DNA of 7,390 nt from Kiritimatiellia bacterium (GTDB lineage Bacteria; Verrucomicrobiota; Kiritimatiellia; RFP12; UBA1067). Shown piece after piece: positions 1-6,951 of this stretch. Below the pieces are notes generated by a model that saw only the letters and a program-made list of their open reading frames with translations, did not search any database and had not been told where the DNA came from. Location of the stretch: the NCBI GenBank assembly GCA_017459225.1, contig JAFUDL010000379.1:1-7390 (forward strand), read 5' to 3'. The translations under genes were made by a program, and so were the position numbers. Within the stretch, counting starts at the first letter, position 1. Each line of letters opens with the position of its first letter.

Positions 1-48
1 TCGCTGGATGAGTCCTCTTGAAAAATGCTTCTGCATCGTAAAAAGCTG

Positions 49-89
49 TTTTGTCACATTATGAGGGAATCTTCAATAATGTGACAGAA
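49..89. repeat. Palindrome 1 of a duplicated palindromic module
   Basis: The word TGTCACATTAT at 52-62 is followed by its exact reverse complement at 76-86, leaving a 13-nt centre. A G-T wobble and two further A-T pairs extend the stem to 49-62/76-89. The half-sites start 24 bp apart, about two helical turns, which fits either a dimeric protein-binding site or a hairpin. The same geometry recurs 55 bp downstream. There is no U-run after it, so it is not a typical intrinsic terminator. A regulatory or recombination role is inference. Confidence 0.8.
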
Positions 90-105
90 TTTTGATACGA
101 GAATC

Positions 106-142
106 TTGTCACATTATTGACGAAATCGAAATAATGTGACAA
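106..142. repeat. Palindrome 2 of the same module
   Basis: TGTCACATTAT recurs at 107-117 and its exact reverse complement at 131-141. Pairing extends to 106-118/130-142 (13 bp) with an 11-nt centre. The half-site spacing is again 24 bp and both arms are offset by 55 bp from palindrome 1. The outer sites (49-62 and 131-144) share TTTTGTCACATTAT; the inner sites share TGTCACATTATTGA, so the four-site array is itself symmetric. It ends six bases before the predicted -35 box of the ATPase gene, a position suited to an operator. The centre also contains a TTGACG that could serve as an alternative -35. Confidence 0.8.
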
Positions 143-149
143 AATGCTA

Positions 150-179
150 TTGACCGAAACGGCGGGATTATGATAGAAT
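150..179 (+). promoter_or_regulatory. Predicted promoter of the ATPase gene
   Basis: TTGACC (150-155) is followed after 18 bp by TAGAAT (174-179). An overlapping TATGAT (169-174) is closer to consensus but has only a 13-bp spacer from this -35. Transcription would start near 186, giving a leader of about 26 nt before the start codon at 212. The paired palindromes lie immediately upstream. This is a prediction from sequence only. Confidence 0.5.
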
Positions 180-200
180 ACGCGCCGAAGGACAAATTAT

Positions 201-204
201 GAGG
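201..204 (+). promoter_or_regulatory. Ribosome binding site of the ATPase gene
   Basis: GAGG ends seven bases before the ATG at 212. This supports that ATG as the start, and the protein then begins with the MFFGRE-type N-terminus usual for this ATPase group. Confidence 0.65.
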
Positions 205-211
205 TTTTGAA

Positions 212-1651
212 ATGTTTTTTGGCCGCGAAGAACTTATTGAACGCTTGGAGTCCCTTTTCAGAAAACGGACTTCCTCGTTTGTCACATGCAGAGGTCGGCG
301 CAGGGTGGGCAAGTCCACACTGATTGAGAAGTTTGCCGAAAGGGCTGGTGCGCGTTTCATCAAGATCGAGGGCATAAAGCCGAGGGCGAAACTGAACAAT
401 GCCATGGAGCTTGAAAACTTCGCGGCGAAGCTTGCCGCCCAGACCGGATGCGATTCCTCCGTTCCGAATAACTGGCTCAACGCATTCCTTCGGCTGGACG
501 GGCAGATTCGGGACAATGAGAAGACGGTCGTCCTTCTTGACGAGATATCGTGGATGGCGCATTACGATCCCCTATTCGCCGGTACGCTGAAAGGTGTGTG
601 GGACGACCATTTCAAGAAGCATCCGAGGCTCGTATTCGTGCTGTGCGGCAGCGTTTCGTCATGGATAAAGGACAACATACTCGAGGACGGCAGCTTCTAC
701 GGCAGGCGGTCGCTCGACATCGTGGTTCCCGAACTGCCTGTGCGCGAGTGCGCGAAATTCTGGGGGAAGGCTGCTGCAAGGCTTGATCCAAGGGAAATCC
801 TCGACGTGCTTTCCGTGACGGGCGGCATCCCGCGCTACCTTGAGGAAATTGATCCGTCTGCGTCTGCGGACGAGAACATCCGGAGGTTGTGCTTCCTCCC
901 GAAGAGTCCGTTGCGCGAGGACTTCGACGAGATGTTCTCGGACGTCGTGACGCAGCAGCCGCAGTTCACGGCATTGGTTCTCCGATGCCTCAAGGGCGAG
1001 CCGCGAAGCGTGAGCGAAATCGCCTGCGAAATCGGGATGGAACGCGGCGGGCGCATTTCCGACTCCCTCGAACAGCTTGCGGAATGCGGGCTTGTCGTCA
1101 ACGACGGCGGCGTGAATCCGCAGAGCGGCAGAAACGTCAGGGAGTCGCGTTACAGGCTGAACGACAACTACTCGCGGTTCTACCTCAGGTACATCGAGCC
1201 GGTGAAGGACGTTATCGACCGCGATGCGTTTACATTCGGCTCGCTCGACGGCCTCGACGGTTGGGAATCCATTATGGAACTCCAGTTCGAGAATCTCGTG
1301 CTGGCGAACCTTGGCAGCCTCGTCGGGATGCTGGGACTTGGCAATGCGCAGATTGTTTCAGCTGCTCCATACAGGCGCGCAGCGTCCCGCGACGGCACGC
1401 GGAAGGGCGTGCAGATCGACTTGCTCATCCAGACGCGAAGGTCAATGTGCATCGTCGAGGTGAAACGCCGCAGGGAGATCGGACGCGAGGTGATCGACGA
1501 AGTGGCGGAGAAGGTGAGCAGGCTTCCTCGTCGTTCCGGAATCTCCGTGCGCACCGCGCTCGTGTATGAAGGGCAGCTCGCGCCGATAGTTGAGGCCGAC
1601 GGATACTTCGATGCGATTGTTCCGTTCGCGAGACTGCTTGGCTTGAACTGA
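212..1651 (+). CDS. ATPase_2/DUF234-type ATP-binding protein with C-terminal PD-(D/E)XK nuclease-like domain
   Basis: This 479-aa protein has a P-loop STAND/AAA-like ATPase domain, a winged helix and a nuclease-like C-terminus. The Walker A motif GRRRVGKS is at residues 28-35. Walker B is VVLLDEI (106-112, D110 and E111). A sensor-like CGS lies at 145-147, and the GGIPRYL motif typical of the family at 204-210. Residues 257-298 look like a winged HTH, and YRLNDNYSRFYLRY (314-327) matches the conserved link segment. The C-terminus carries the PD-(D/E)XK signature: an acidic helix near E356/E360, D403 in QIDLLI, and E416/K418 in VEVKRR. The length fits the archaeal-type ATPase_2 plus DUF234 family. 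A GAGG ribosome site supports the start. Family members are widespread, often multi-copy, and of unsettled function; DNA processing or defence is inference. It stands alone, with palindromes upstream and a broken AraC gene directly downstream. Confidence 0.9.
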   Translation: MFFGREELIERLESLFRKRTSSFVTCRGRRRVGKSTLIEKFAERAGARFIKIEGIKPRAKLNNAMELENFAAKLAAQTGCDSSVPNNWLNAFLRLDGQIRDNEKTVVLLDEISWMAHYDPLFAGTLKGVWDDHFKKHPRLVFVLCGSVSSWIKDNILEDGSFYGRRSLDIVVPELPVRECAKFWGKAAARLDPREILDVLSVTGGIPRYLEEIDPSASADENIRRLCFLPKSPLREDFDEMFSDVVTQQPQFTALVLRCLKGEPRSVSEIACEIGMERGGRISDSLEQLAECGLVVNDGGVNPQSGRNVRESRYRLNDNYSRFYLRYIEPVKDVIDRDAFTFGSLDGLDGWESIMELQFENLVLANLGSLVGMLGLGNAQIVSAAPYRRAASRDGTRKGVQIDLLIQTRRSMCIVEVKRRREIGREVIDEVAEKVSRLPRRSGISVRTALVYEGQLAPIVEADGYFDAIVPFARLLGLN

Positions 1652-1808
1652 TGTGGAACTGTTGGAAAACAAGATGAAAGACGGACTGCTCACGGACATA
1701 TCGAAGCTGTCCGGTTTTGCCTCACCACAGTATTTCAGCCGCTTCTTCAAGAACAGAATCGGCATGACGGCGGAGGAGTTCAGAAGCCGCAACGGGGAAA
1801 TGTGGTAA
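1647..1808 (+). pseudogene. C-terminal HTH remnant of an AraC-family regulator
   Basis: This open frame begins after an in-frame TGA at 1644-1646 and ends with TAA at 1806-1808. Its translation contains DISKLSGFASPQYFSRFF followed by KNRIGMTAEEFRSRN. That is the second HTH and C-terminal helix of an AraC/XylS DNA-binding domain (pattern IxxIAxxxGFxxxxYFxxxFKxxxGxTPxxYR). Complete family members are about 250-300 aa and have two HTH motifs; here the ligand domain and the first HTH are absent. GTG at 1653 or ATG at 1674 could start a peptide, but there is no convincing ribosome site. The frame overlaps the last codons of the ATPase gene. I read it as a truncated regulator that probably once controlled the glycosidase gene downstream; the identity of the fold is clear, its former role is inference. 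Confidence 0.8.
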
Positions 1809-1825
1809 TTATCCGCCTCGCCGAC

Positions 1826-1865
1826 GTTGTGAAAGTGCAATTATCCATGTTGTAAAAGTGCAATT
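1826..1865 (+). repeat. 17-bp direct repeat, possible activator operator
   Basis: GTTGTGAAAGTGCAATT (1826-1842) is repeated as GTTGTAAAAGTGCAATT (1849-1865) with one mismatch and a 23-bp period. The second copy runs into the -35 box of the glycosidase promoter. Tandem sites about two helical turns apart touching the -35 are the usual layout for AraC/XylS-family activators, and an AraC-type remnant lies just upstream. Binding by that protein or a paralogue is inference. Confidence 0.65.
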
Positions 1866-1874
1866 GACTTGCAC
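1858..1874. promoter_or_regulatory. Inverted GTGCAA/TTGCAC overlapping the -35 box
   Basis: GTGCAA (1858-1863) and TTGCAC (1869-1874) form an inverted repeat with a 5-bp centre across the -35 hexamer. The left arm is also part of the direct repeat, so GTGCAA occurs three times within 40 bp counting both strands. It could be a repressor site, or a by-product of the direct repeat. Confidence 0.35.
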
Positions 1875-1892
1875 GTGTCTAGAGTGTATAAT
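1864..1892 (+). promoter_or_regulatory. Promoter of the GH38 gene
   Basis: TTGACT (1864-1869) and a perfect TATAAT (1887-1892) are separated by the optimal 17 bp. This is the strongest sigma70-type match in the window. Transcription would start near 1899, about 50 nt before the preferred start codon at 1949. The 140 bp between the AraC remnant and the glycosidase hold this promoter and the repeats but no gene. Confidence 0.75.
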
Positions 1893-1948
1893 GCCGCCAA
1901 AGTAAAGGATTATTGGGACGCACCGCCCAAGAGAAAGAAAAACATGAG

Positions 1949-4900
1949 ATGAGAAAAGCAGTCAATGGAAAGTCCACGGTTGGATTCAGATGCTTCGGCG
2001 TCGCAGCTTTCATTATGGCGGCGCTGCCTGTCGCTGCGGTGCGGCCGACGACCGTGTACATGGTGCAGCATACGCATTCGGACATCGGCTTTGCACGCCC
2101 GCAGTCGGAGATCATCTCGCACTATGTCGAGCACATCGACCACGCGCTCGACTACTGCGAGATGATGGCGGACTATCCGGCCGACGCGCAGTTCCGCTGG
2201 ACCTGCGAGACCGCTGGCGCGGTGCTCAACTTCCTGCGCACGCGCCCGCCCGAACAGGTGGCGCGCCTCAAGCGCTGGATAGCAAAGGGCAACATCGAAG
2301 TCACCGGCATGTTCCTCGACATGGGCGAAGTGTGCGACGACGCGACGCTGCGCCATGGACTTCGCGAGCTGCGCCTTGTGCACGAGCAGGGCATTCCGGT
2401 CAAAACGCTGATGCAGGACGACGTTCACGGCATCCCCTGGTGCATGGCCGACTATGCCGCGGAGATCGGCATCAAATACACTTGGATGGGCGAGAATTCC
2501 GACCGTGCGCTGGTGCCGTTCGACAATCCCACGATCTACCGCTGGCAGTCTCCGAGCGGACGCGAGATGCTCGCGTTCAGGTCCGAGGTCTACCATCTAG
2601 GCAATATGTGGGGCATCCACAATTCGGACATTGAAAAATTCGCCGCCAAGCTGGACGCCTACCTCGACCGACTGGACCGGGCGGGCTATCCGTTCGACGC
2701 CTTCGCCGTTCCCTACAGCGGCTTTTACATCGACGATTCGGCGCCGAACTGGCAGCAGTGCGACTTCATCCGCCGCTGGAACGAGTCGGGCAGGCACAAG
2801 GTGCGCCTGGTGAGCGCTACGGCCTCGATGTTCATGGACCACGTCGCGCGGGACGCCGAGGCGCTCAAGAAAGTCAAAGTGCACCGCGCCGCCTATCCCG
2901 ACTGGTGGGCGGACGGCTTCGGCACCTCCGCGATGGAGACGGGCGAGGCGATCAAGGCGCAACGAGAGCTGCTGGCCGCGGAAGGCGTCTTCGCGATGTC
3001 GCTCTTGCGCGGCAAGCCCCTGTCCTCGTCCATCGCGCCGCTGATCGCCGACACGCGCGAGAACCTGCTCTACTGGGGCGAGCACACGATGGGATCTAGC
3101 GCGTCCATCAGCGATCCGCTCCGCTGGGACTCGCTCGAGGGCTGGCGCAGCAAGGCGGCCTTTGCCTGGACAGCCCAGCGCGGCGCGCGCTTCGCCGGCG
3201 AGGCTGCTGCCGCGATGATACTGCCGGAACTCGCGCGCGAGGCCGACCACGCCACCCTCACGCTATTCAACTCGCTGCCCTGGACGCGCGACGGCTTCGC
3301 CGAGATATTCATCGACAAGGGTGTCATCCCGGACGGCTCCGACTTCCGCTTCGTCGACGAGAGGGGCGAGGCGCTGCAGGTGCGTCCGCGCAGCGAGATT
3401 CCATGGGGGCGTGGCGAGGGACGCTACTACCGCGTCTTCGCGCGCAACCTGCCGCCTTGCGGCTACCGCACCTATCGGCTCGAGGTCGGCGGCGCGCCCA
3501 GGAACGGCAAAGCTCCCGCAGCGCTGGAGAACGAATTCTACCGTATCGCGATCGACGCGCAGAAGGGCGTGGTCACAAGCATCTTCGACAAGCGCTGCCA
3601 GCGCGAGCTGGTGGACCCGAATGCGCCGCAGCGGCTGGGCGAGATCATCTACGAGACTTTCCCCAACCGCTGGAAAATCCACAAGCTAGCCAACTACAGG
3701 CCGGAGGACTGCAAGTTCACGCGCAGGGGCTGCGCCAACTTCAAGCCCGCCCGCGGCGAGAGCAATGAAATCTACGACAGCGTGAAGTTCACCGCAGACT
3801 TCCCCGAGGAGGGCTCGTCGGGCTTCTCCGTCGAAATACGGCTGATGCGTGGCCGGCCCGTAATCGAACTCGCCTACACGCTGCGGCGCACGAAGTCGGG
3901 CCATCCCTCGTCATTCTACGTGGTGTTCCCGTTCAACGGAAAGAAGCTGGCGTTCGACGTGCCCGGCGGATTGGTCCATCCGGGCGAGAACCAGCTCGAA
4001 GGCACGGCGAGCGCGTGGAACACCGTGCAGAACTTCGCCGCGGCGGAAGACGGCGACTACCGCATTCTGCTCTCATCGCCGACGACGCCGTTCGTGCAGT
4101 TCGGCAAGCTGTTCGGCGAACACAAGTTCGACTACATAGCGAAGTACGACCATACGTACATCTACGCGTGGCCGATGAACAACTACTGGTGGACGAACTT
4201 CGTCCGCGACCAGAACGGCGACTTCAAGTGGTCGTACACGATCACCACCCAGTCAGGGCAGGGCGAGGACGCCGCCTTCCGCTGGGCGCTCGCCGAGCGT
4301 GTGCCGCTGCTGTGGCGAATCGTCCCGCGCGGTCCCGCGAACGGTAAGGCGCGCGAATGGCGCGGCATGGAGCTGACGGATGCGGCGCTTGTCTCTGCCG
4401 GAGTCATGCCCGCGCTAGACGGCAGGGGCGTGGTGATGCTTGTGGGCGAGCGTTCGGGCAAAGAGGGCAGACTGTCGCTGAAGGGCGCCGACGGGCGGCT
4501 TCTGCGCTTCCGCCGCGTCGATGCGACGGAGCGCCCGCTCGGCGGCTTCTGCACCGAGCTGTCCATGAAGCCTCTCGAAAACGTGATCGTGTACGTCGAG
4601 GCAGGATCGCATGCAGCGCCTTCCGCCGCTCCGGATGTCCCGCCGCGCACGCCCTCGAGTGCGGCGCTCCCGACGGACACCTACCGGTTCGTCCGCTTCA
4701 AGCCCGAGGTGCTGAAAGGCAACGTCTTTGCGTCCGGGCATGGCGTGCAGATCTCCGAGCTGGAGCTGTTCGAGGACGGCAGGAACCTGCGCGGCGAAAT
4801 CGTGCGCGCGTTCGCGGACGAGCAGGTGAAGACCGCCGAAGGCAGGAAGTACCACGAGACGACGGTTCCGGCGATGGCGTTCGACGGCAACGTCGAAACG

Positions 4901-5152
4901 AAGTGGTTCGACTTCCGCGCGAGCACCGGCCAGGCGCCGGAAGTGCGCGCCGCGGCCTGGGTGGCGGCGGAGTTCAGGCGTCCCGTGAAGATCACGGGCT
5001 ACGCGTGGAGCACAGCCGACGACCTCAGCGAGCGCGATCCGTCGTCCTGGCGGCTGCAGGGTTCCAACGACGGCAAGACCTGGACCGACATCCACGTGGT
5101 GCGAGGGTTCTTTGCGACCGGCATGAGAAATGCACGTGCCTTCGCAAAATGA
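1949..5152 (+). CDS. Secreted GH38 alpha-mannosidase-like glycosidase with C-terminal discoidin-like domain
   Basis: This 1067-aa protein is predicted to release alpha-mannosyl or related residues outside the cytoplasm. A basic N-terminus and a hydrophobic stretch at residues 15-30 form a signal peptide, so I prefer the ATG at 1949. An in-frame TTG at 1913 with an AAGGA before it is possible. The GH38 N-terminal domain shows HTHSDIGF (41-48), where H43 and D45 match the zinc ligands; QDDVHG (156-161), where D158 is the likely nucleophile; and WGEHTMGS (376-383), where H379 matches the remaining zinc ligand. Residues about 385-430 resemble the helical middle domain. TLFNSLPW and LENEFYRIAID mark the C-terminal beta domains. 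A Pro/Ala-rich linker (about 890-909) leads to an F5/8 type C-like domain (about 910-1067, with AFDGNVETKWF and SWRLQGSNDGKTW). The closing strands of that domain seem absent. These zinc and nucleophile matches were made by eye; substrate is unknown. Confidence 0.82.
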   Translation: MRKAVNGKSTVGFRCFGVAAFIMAALPVAAVRPTTVYMVQHTHSDIGFARPQSEIISHYVEHIDHALDYCEMMADYPADAQFRWTCETAGAVLNFLRTRPPEQVARLKRWIAKGNIEVTGMFLDMGEVCDDATLRHGLRELRLVHEQGIPVKTLMQDDVHGIPWCMADYAAEIGIKYTWMGENSDRALVPFDNPTIYRWQSPSGREMLAFRSEVYHLGNMWGIHNSDIEKFAAKLDAYLDRLDRAGYPFDAFAVPYSGFYIDDSAPNWQQCDFIRRWNESGRHKVRLVSATASMFMDHVARDAEALKKVKVHRAAYPDWWADGFGTSAMETGEAIKAQRELLAAEGVFAMSLLRGKPLSSSIAPLIADTRENLLYWGEHTMGSSASISDPLRWDSLEGWRSKAAFAWTAQRGARFAGEAAAAMILPELAREADHATLTLFNSLPWTRDGFAEIFIDKGVIPDGSDFRFVDERGEALQVRPRSEIPWGRGEGRYYRVFARNLPPCGYRTYRLEVGGAPRNGKAPAALENEFYRIAIDAQKGVVTSIFDKRCQRELVDPNAPQRLGEIIYETFPNRWKIHKLANYRPEDCKFTRRGCANFKPARGESNEIYDSVKFTADFPEEGSSGFSVEIRLMRGRPVIELAYTLRRTKSGHPSSFYVVFPFNGKKLAFDVPGGLVHPGENQLEGTASAWNTVQNFAAAEDGDYRILLSSPTTPFVQFGKLFGEHKFDYIAKYDHTYIYAWPMNNYWWTNFVRDQNGDFKWSYTITTQSGQGEDAAFRWALAERVPLLWRIVPRGPANGKAREWRGMELTDAALVSAGVMPALDGRGVVMLVGERSGKEGRLSLKGADGRLLRFRRVDATERPLGGFCTELSMKPLENVIVYVEAGSHAAPSAAPDVPPRTPSSAALPTDTYRFVRFKPEVLKGNVFASGHGVQISELELFEDGRNLRGEIVRAFADEQVKTAEGRKYHETTVPAMAFDGNVETKWFDFRASTGQAPEVRAAAWVAAEFRRPVKITGYAWSTADDLSERDPSSWRLQGSNDGKTWTDIHVVRGFFATGMRNARAFAK

Positions 5153-5210
5153 ACGGTTCATGTTCGAGATGGAGCAGACGCTCAACCTAATGGAGTTCCT
5201 GGAGGCGTGT

Positions 5211-5360
5211 CCGGAGACGTTCCGCCTCGCAAAGATGAATCTTGCCGTCCGCGGCATCAGCCACAACCTCGGGCCCAAGAACCAGTCCACGTTCGAGCAG
5301 GACTTCCATCGCGGCACGAAGATGGACTACATCATCGCCAACCCGCCGTTCAACCTGAAG
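5211..5360 (+). pseudogene. Internal fragment of an HsdM-type (type I) DNA adenine methyltransferase
   Basis: Residues starting PETFRLAKMNLAVRGI and continuing to DYIIANPPFNLK match the part of HsdM-type N6-adenine methyltransferases that ends in the catalytic NPPF motif (motif IV). Only about 50 codons are present. The SAM-binding motif that should precede it, the remaining methyltransferase, and hsdS and hsdR are all missing. The open frame spans 5130-5501 and its first 23 bases overlap the glycosidase end, but neither its first 27 residues nor the part after LK resembles the family. It has no clear ribosome site. It cannot be an active methyltransferase, and I read it as a relic of recombination. 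Confidence 0.75.
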
Positions 5361-5520
5361 CCGCGCGGCATGCTTGAATGCGAAGGGCGCCTCAACTGCG
5401 TGGCCTTTGCGGCATACGGCCAAAACGATGCGCTCATTGGCAGGAACTTCTGCATCTTCCGCACTCCGCCCGGACGCGGCACGCAGTTTTTCGTCCGATG
5501 ACTTTGTGTCGCCGTCGTTT
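5361..5520. other. Unrecognised intergenic stretch
   Basis: Between the methyltransferase fragment and the 3' end of the convergent oxidoreductase gene the plus-strand frame stays open to a TGA at 5499-5501 but resembles nothing I know. I see no promoter, RNA gene, clear repeat or hairpin followed by a U-run. Two convergent genes would be expected to need a terminator here, but none is evident. Confidence 0.5.
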
Positions 5521-6951
5521 TCAGATTTTCTCTGAGGATGTAATTGGCCACTTGTTCCGACGCCACTCCTTCACCGCGCGTGCCGCTGCGCGTCCTGCGG
5601 CCTCGCCCATCTGGTTGCAGTTGACCATCACGCGCAGCGCGCCGTAGGCTTCTCGTTCGCAGTCCACCATACGTCCGGCACAGTACAGGTTCTCCGTGCC
5701 GACCGGCAGAAGCGCGCGCAGGGGAATCTCGTACCATGTTGGGTACGGACCCGCGTCCGTGCGCCATTTGCCGCGCCGCCACTGGATTTTCCCCTCGGGC
5801 GTCGTCTCCATCACGTGCTCGTCGCCGTTGAGGTAGCGGAAGGTGATGCCGGACCCTTCGTGGATGTCCACGCGGTAGGATCCTTTCGCGATGCAGTCGT
5901 CGAAATGGCGGCCGAACAGCACGTCCTTCGAAGTCACGCGATACTGCGCCACGATGTGACGCGACTCGCGCAGGCCCATGTCGGGCGCGACGGTAACAAG
6001 CGCAAGGCGCTTCCCCTCGGGCATCGGGAACTTCCGGTTCGCGGCGTCGACGATCTGCTTCAGCTGCGCGCGCCCCTTGAAGAGACCTTCGGTGAGGTCG
6101 CGCGCGACAGACGGATCGCAGGCGGAGATGCGCGTGGCCGCCAGGAACGTGAGGCCTGGCGCGCCGATGACTGGCGCCGACCACTGGAAGACGTGCTTGA
6201 GGCCCGCGCCGCCTGAAGGTCCCATGAGCTTCTCGAAGGAGAACGACGGATGCGCTTTCTTGATGGCATCCGCGCCCGAGAGGATGGCGCAGAGCGTGTG
6301 CGCCTGCAGGTCGCTGCGCGGCTGTGTCCACGTCTTGAACCCGGCGCGCGCCGCGAGGATGGCGTCGCCTGTCGCGTCGATGAACTGCTTGGCCGCAAGC
6401 GCGCGCCGTCCGTCGCGGTTCTCGATCACCACGTGCGTGAGGTGTCCGGGACGGTCCAGCAAGGCGTCCACCACTTGTGCCTTGAGATATGAGTCGATCG
6501 TCTTTGCCTCGCGCACGAGTTCGTCAAGCGCGATCTCCAGCGCCGCGACGTTCAGGTAGCAGCCAACGCTCTTATCGGTCTTTCCCAAGAGACGCGCCTC
6601 GCCGCGCGCCAAGAGCTTCTGCTCGATTTCCTCCGTGATGCCGCCGATGATCTGGCGCGCGCCGTCCGTGGAGTAGAGCGAATGCCACACGGGAACCAAC
6701 CCTGCTGTGGCCGTGCCGCCGAAGAAGGCGTGGTATTCGACGATGGCGACCGAAAGTCCTGCGCGCGCGGCCGTCACGGCCGCCGCCACGCCCGTCGTCG
6801 ATCCGCCAGCCACCACGAGGTCGTACGTGCCGGCTATTGGAATCGTCTCGCCCTGCGTCACCAGGCGACCGTCTTCCGTCGCGCGCACGCGCAGCCCCGC
6901 CAATGTGCCGCCCGCAGTCACGGCGGCGATGAACTGTCGTCTGTTCGTCAT
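5521..6951 (-). CDS. Tat-exported FAD-dependent oxidoreductase (FAD_oxidored family)
   Basis: This 476-aa flavoprotein starts with a Tat-like signal: NRRQFI (3-8), then a weakly hydrophobic stretch ending around RVRA (21-24), predicting folded export. The Rossmann fold follows: DLVVAGGSTTG (44-54) as the dinucleotide loop, and E72 after the second strand as the likely FAD ribose ligand. FGGTATAG (77-84) and FIDATGDA (190-197) are typical of FAD_oxidored (PF12831-type) proteins. ENLYCAGR (420-427) and the following EAYGALRVM...GEAAG form the second FAD-contact region. The length is normal and no frame break is seen. The substrate is unknown; such proteins are abundant in polysaccharide-degrading PVC bacteria, so a sugar or sugar-derived compound is inference. 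It is convergent with the glycosidase gene. Its ATG has no clear ribosome site but overlaps the stop of a short upstream frame. Confidence 0.85.
   Translation of the reverse strand: MTNRRQFIAAVTAGGTLAGLRVRATEDGRLVTQGETIPIAGTYDLVVAGGSTTGVAAAVTAARAGLSVAIVEYHAFFGGTATAGLVPVWHSLYSTDGARQIIGGITEEIEQKLLARGEARLLGKTDKSVGCYLNVAALEIALDELVREAKTIDSYLKAQVVDALLDRPGHLTHVVIENRDGRRALAAKQFIDATGDAILAARAGFKTWTQPRSDLQAHTLCAILSGADAIKKAHPSFSFEKLMGPSGGAGLKHVFQWSAPVIGAPGLTFLAATRISACDPSVARDLTEGLFKGRAQLKQIVDAANRKFPMPEGKRLALVTVAPDMGLRESRHIVAQYRVTSKDVLFGRHFDDCIAKGSYRVDIHEGSGITFRYLNGDEHVMETTPEGKIQWRRGKWRTDAGPYPTWYEIPLRALLPVGTENLYCAGRMVDCEREAYGALRVMVNCNQMGEAAGRAAARAVKEWRRNKWPITSSEKI

Noticed and set aside
49..144. Short CRISPR-like array
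   Set aside because: The units are alternating inverted 11-bp words with 13-34 bp gaps, not directly repeated units of CRISPR size, and no cas gene is present.
278..287. A fifth TTTGTCACAT word inside the ATPase gene, resembling the upstream repeats
   Set aside because: It encodes the conserved strand before the Walker A loop, lacks the following TAT and has no inverted partner, so it is probably coincidence.
1944..1952. ATG at 1944 as the glycosidase start
   Set aside because: It is out of frame and meets TGA after two codons; the ATG at 1949 gives the signal peptide.
1910..2596. Long minus-strand and alternative plus-strand open frames across the GH38, ATPase and oxidoreductase genes
   Set aside because: They are composition-driven shadows in GC-rich DNA. 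Their translations are low-complexity Arg/Ala/His-rich and none shows a family motif or ribosome site.
5130..5501. A complete 123-aa gene in the scar region
   Set aside because: Only about 50 internal codons resemble a known family, the start overlaps the glycosidase out of frame, and there is no ribosome site; a relic is more likely.
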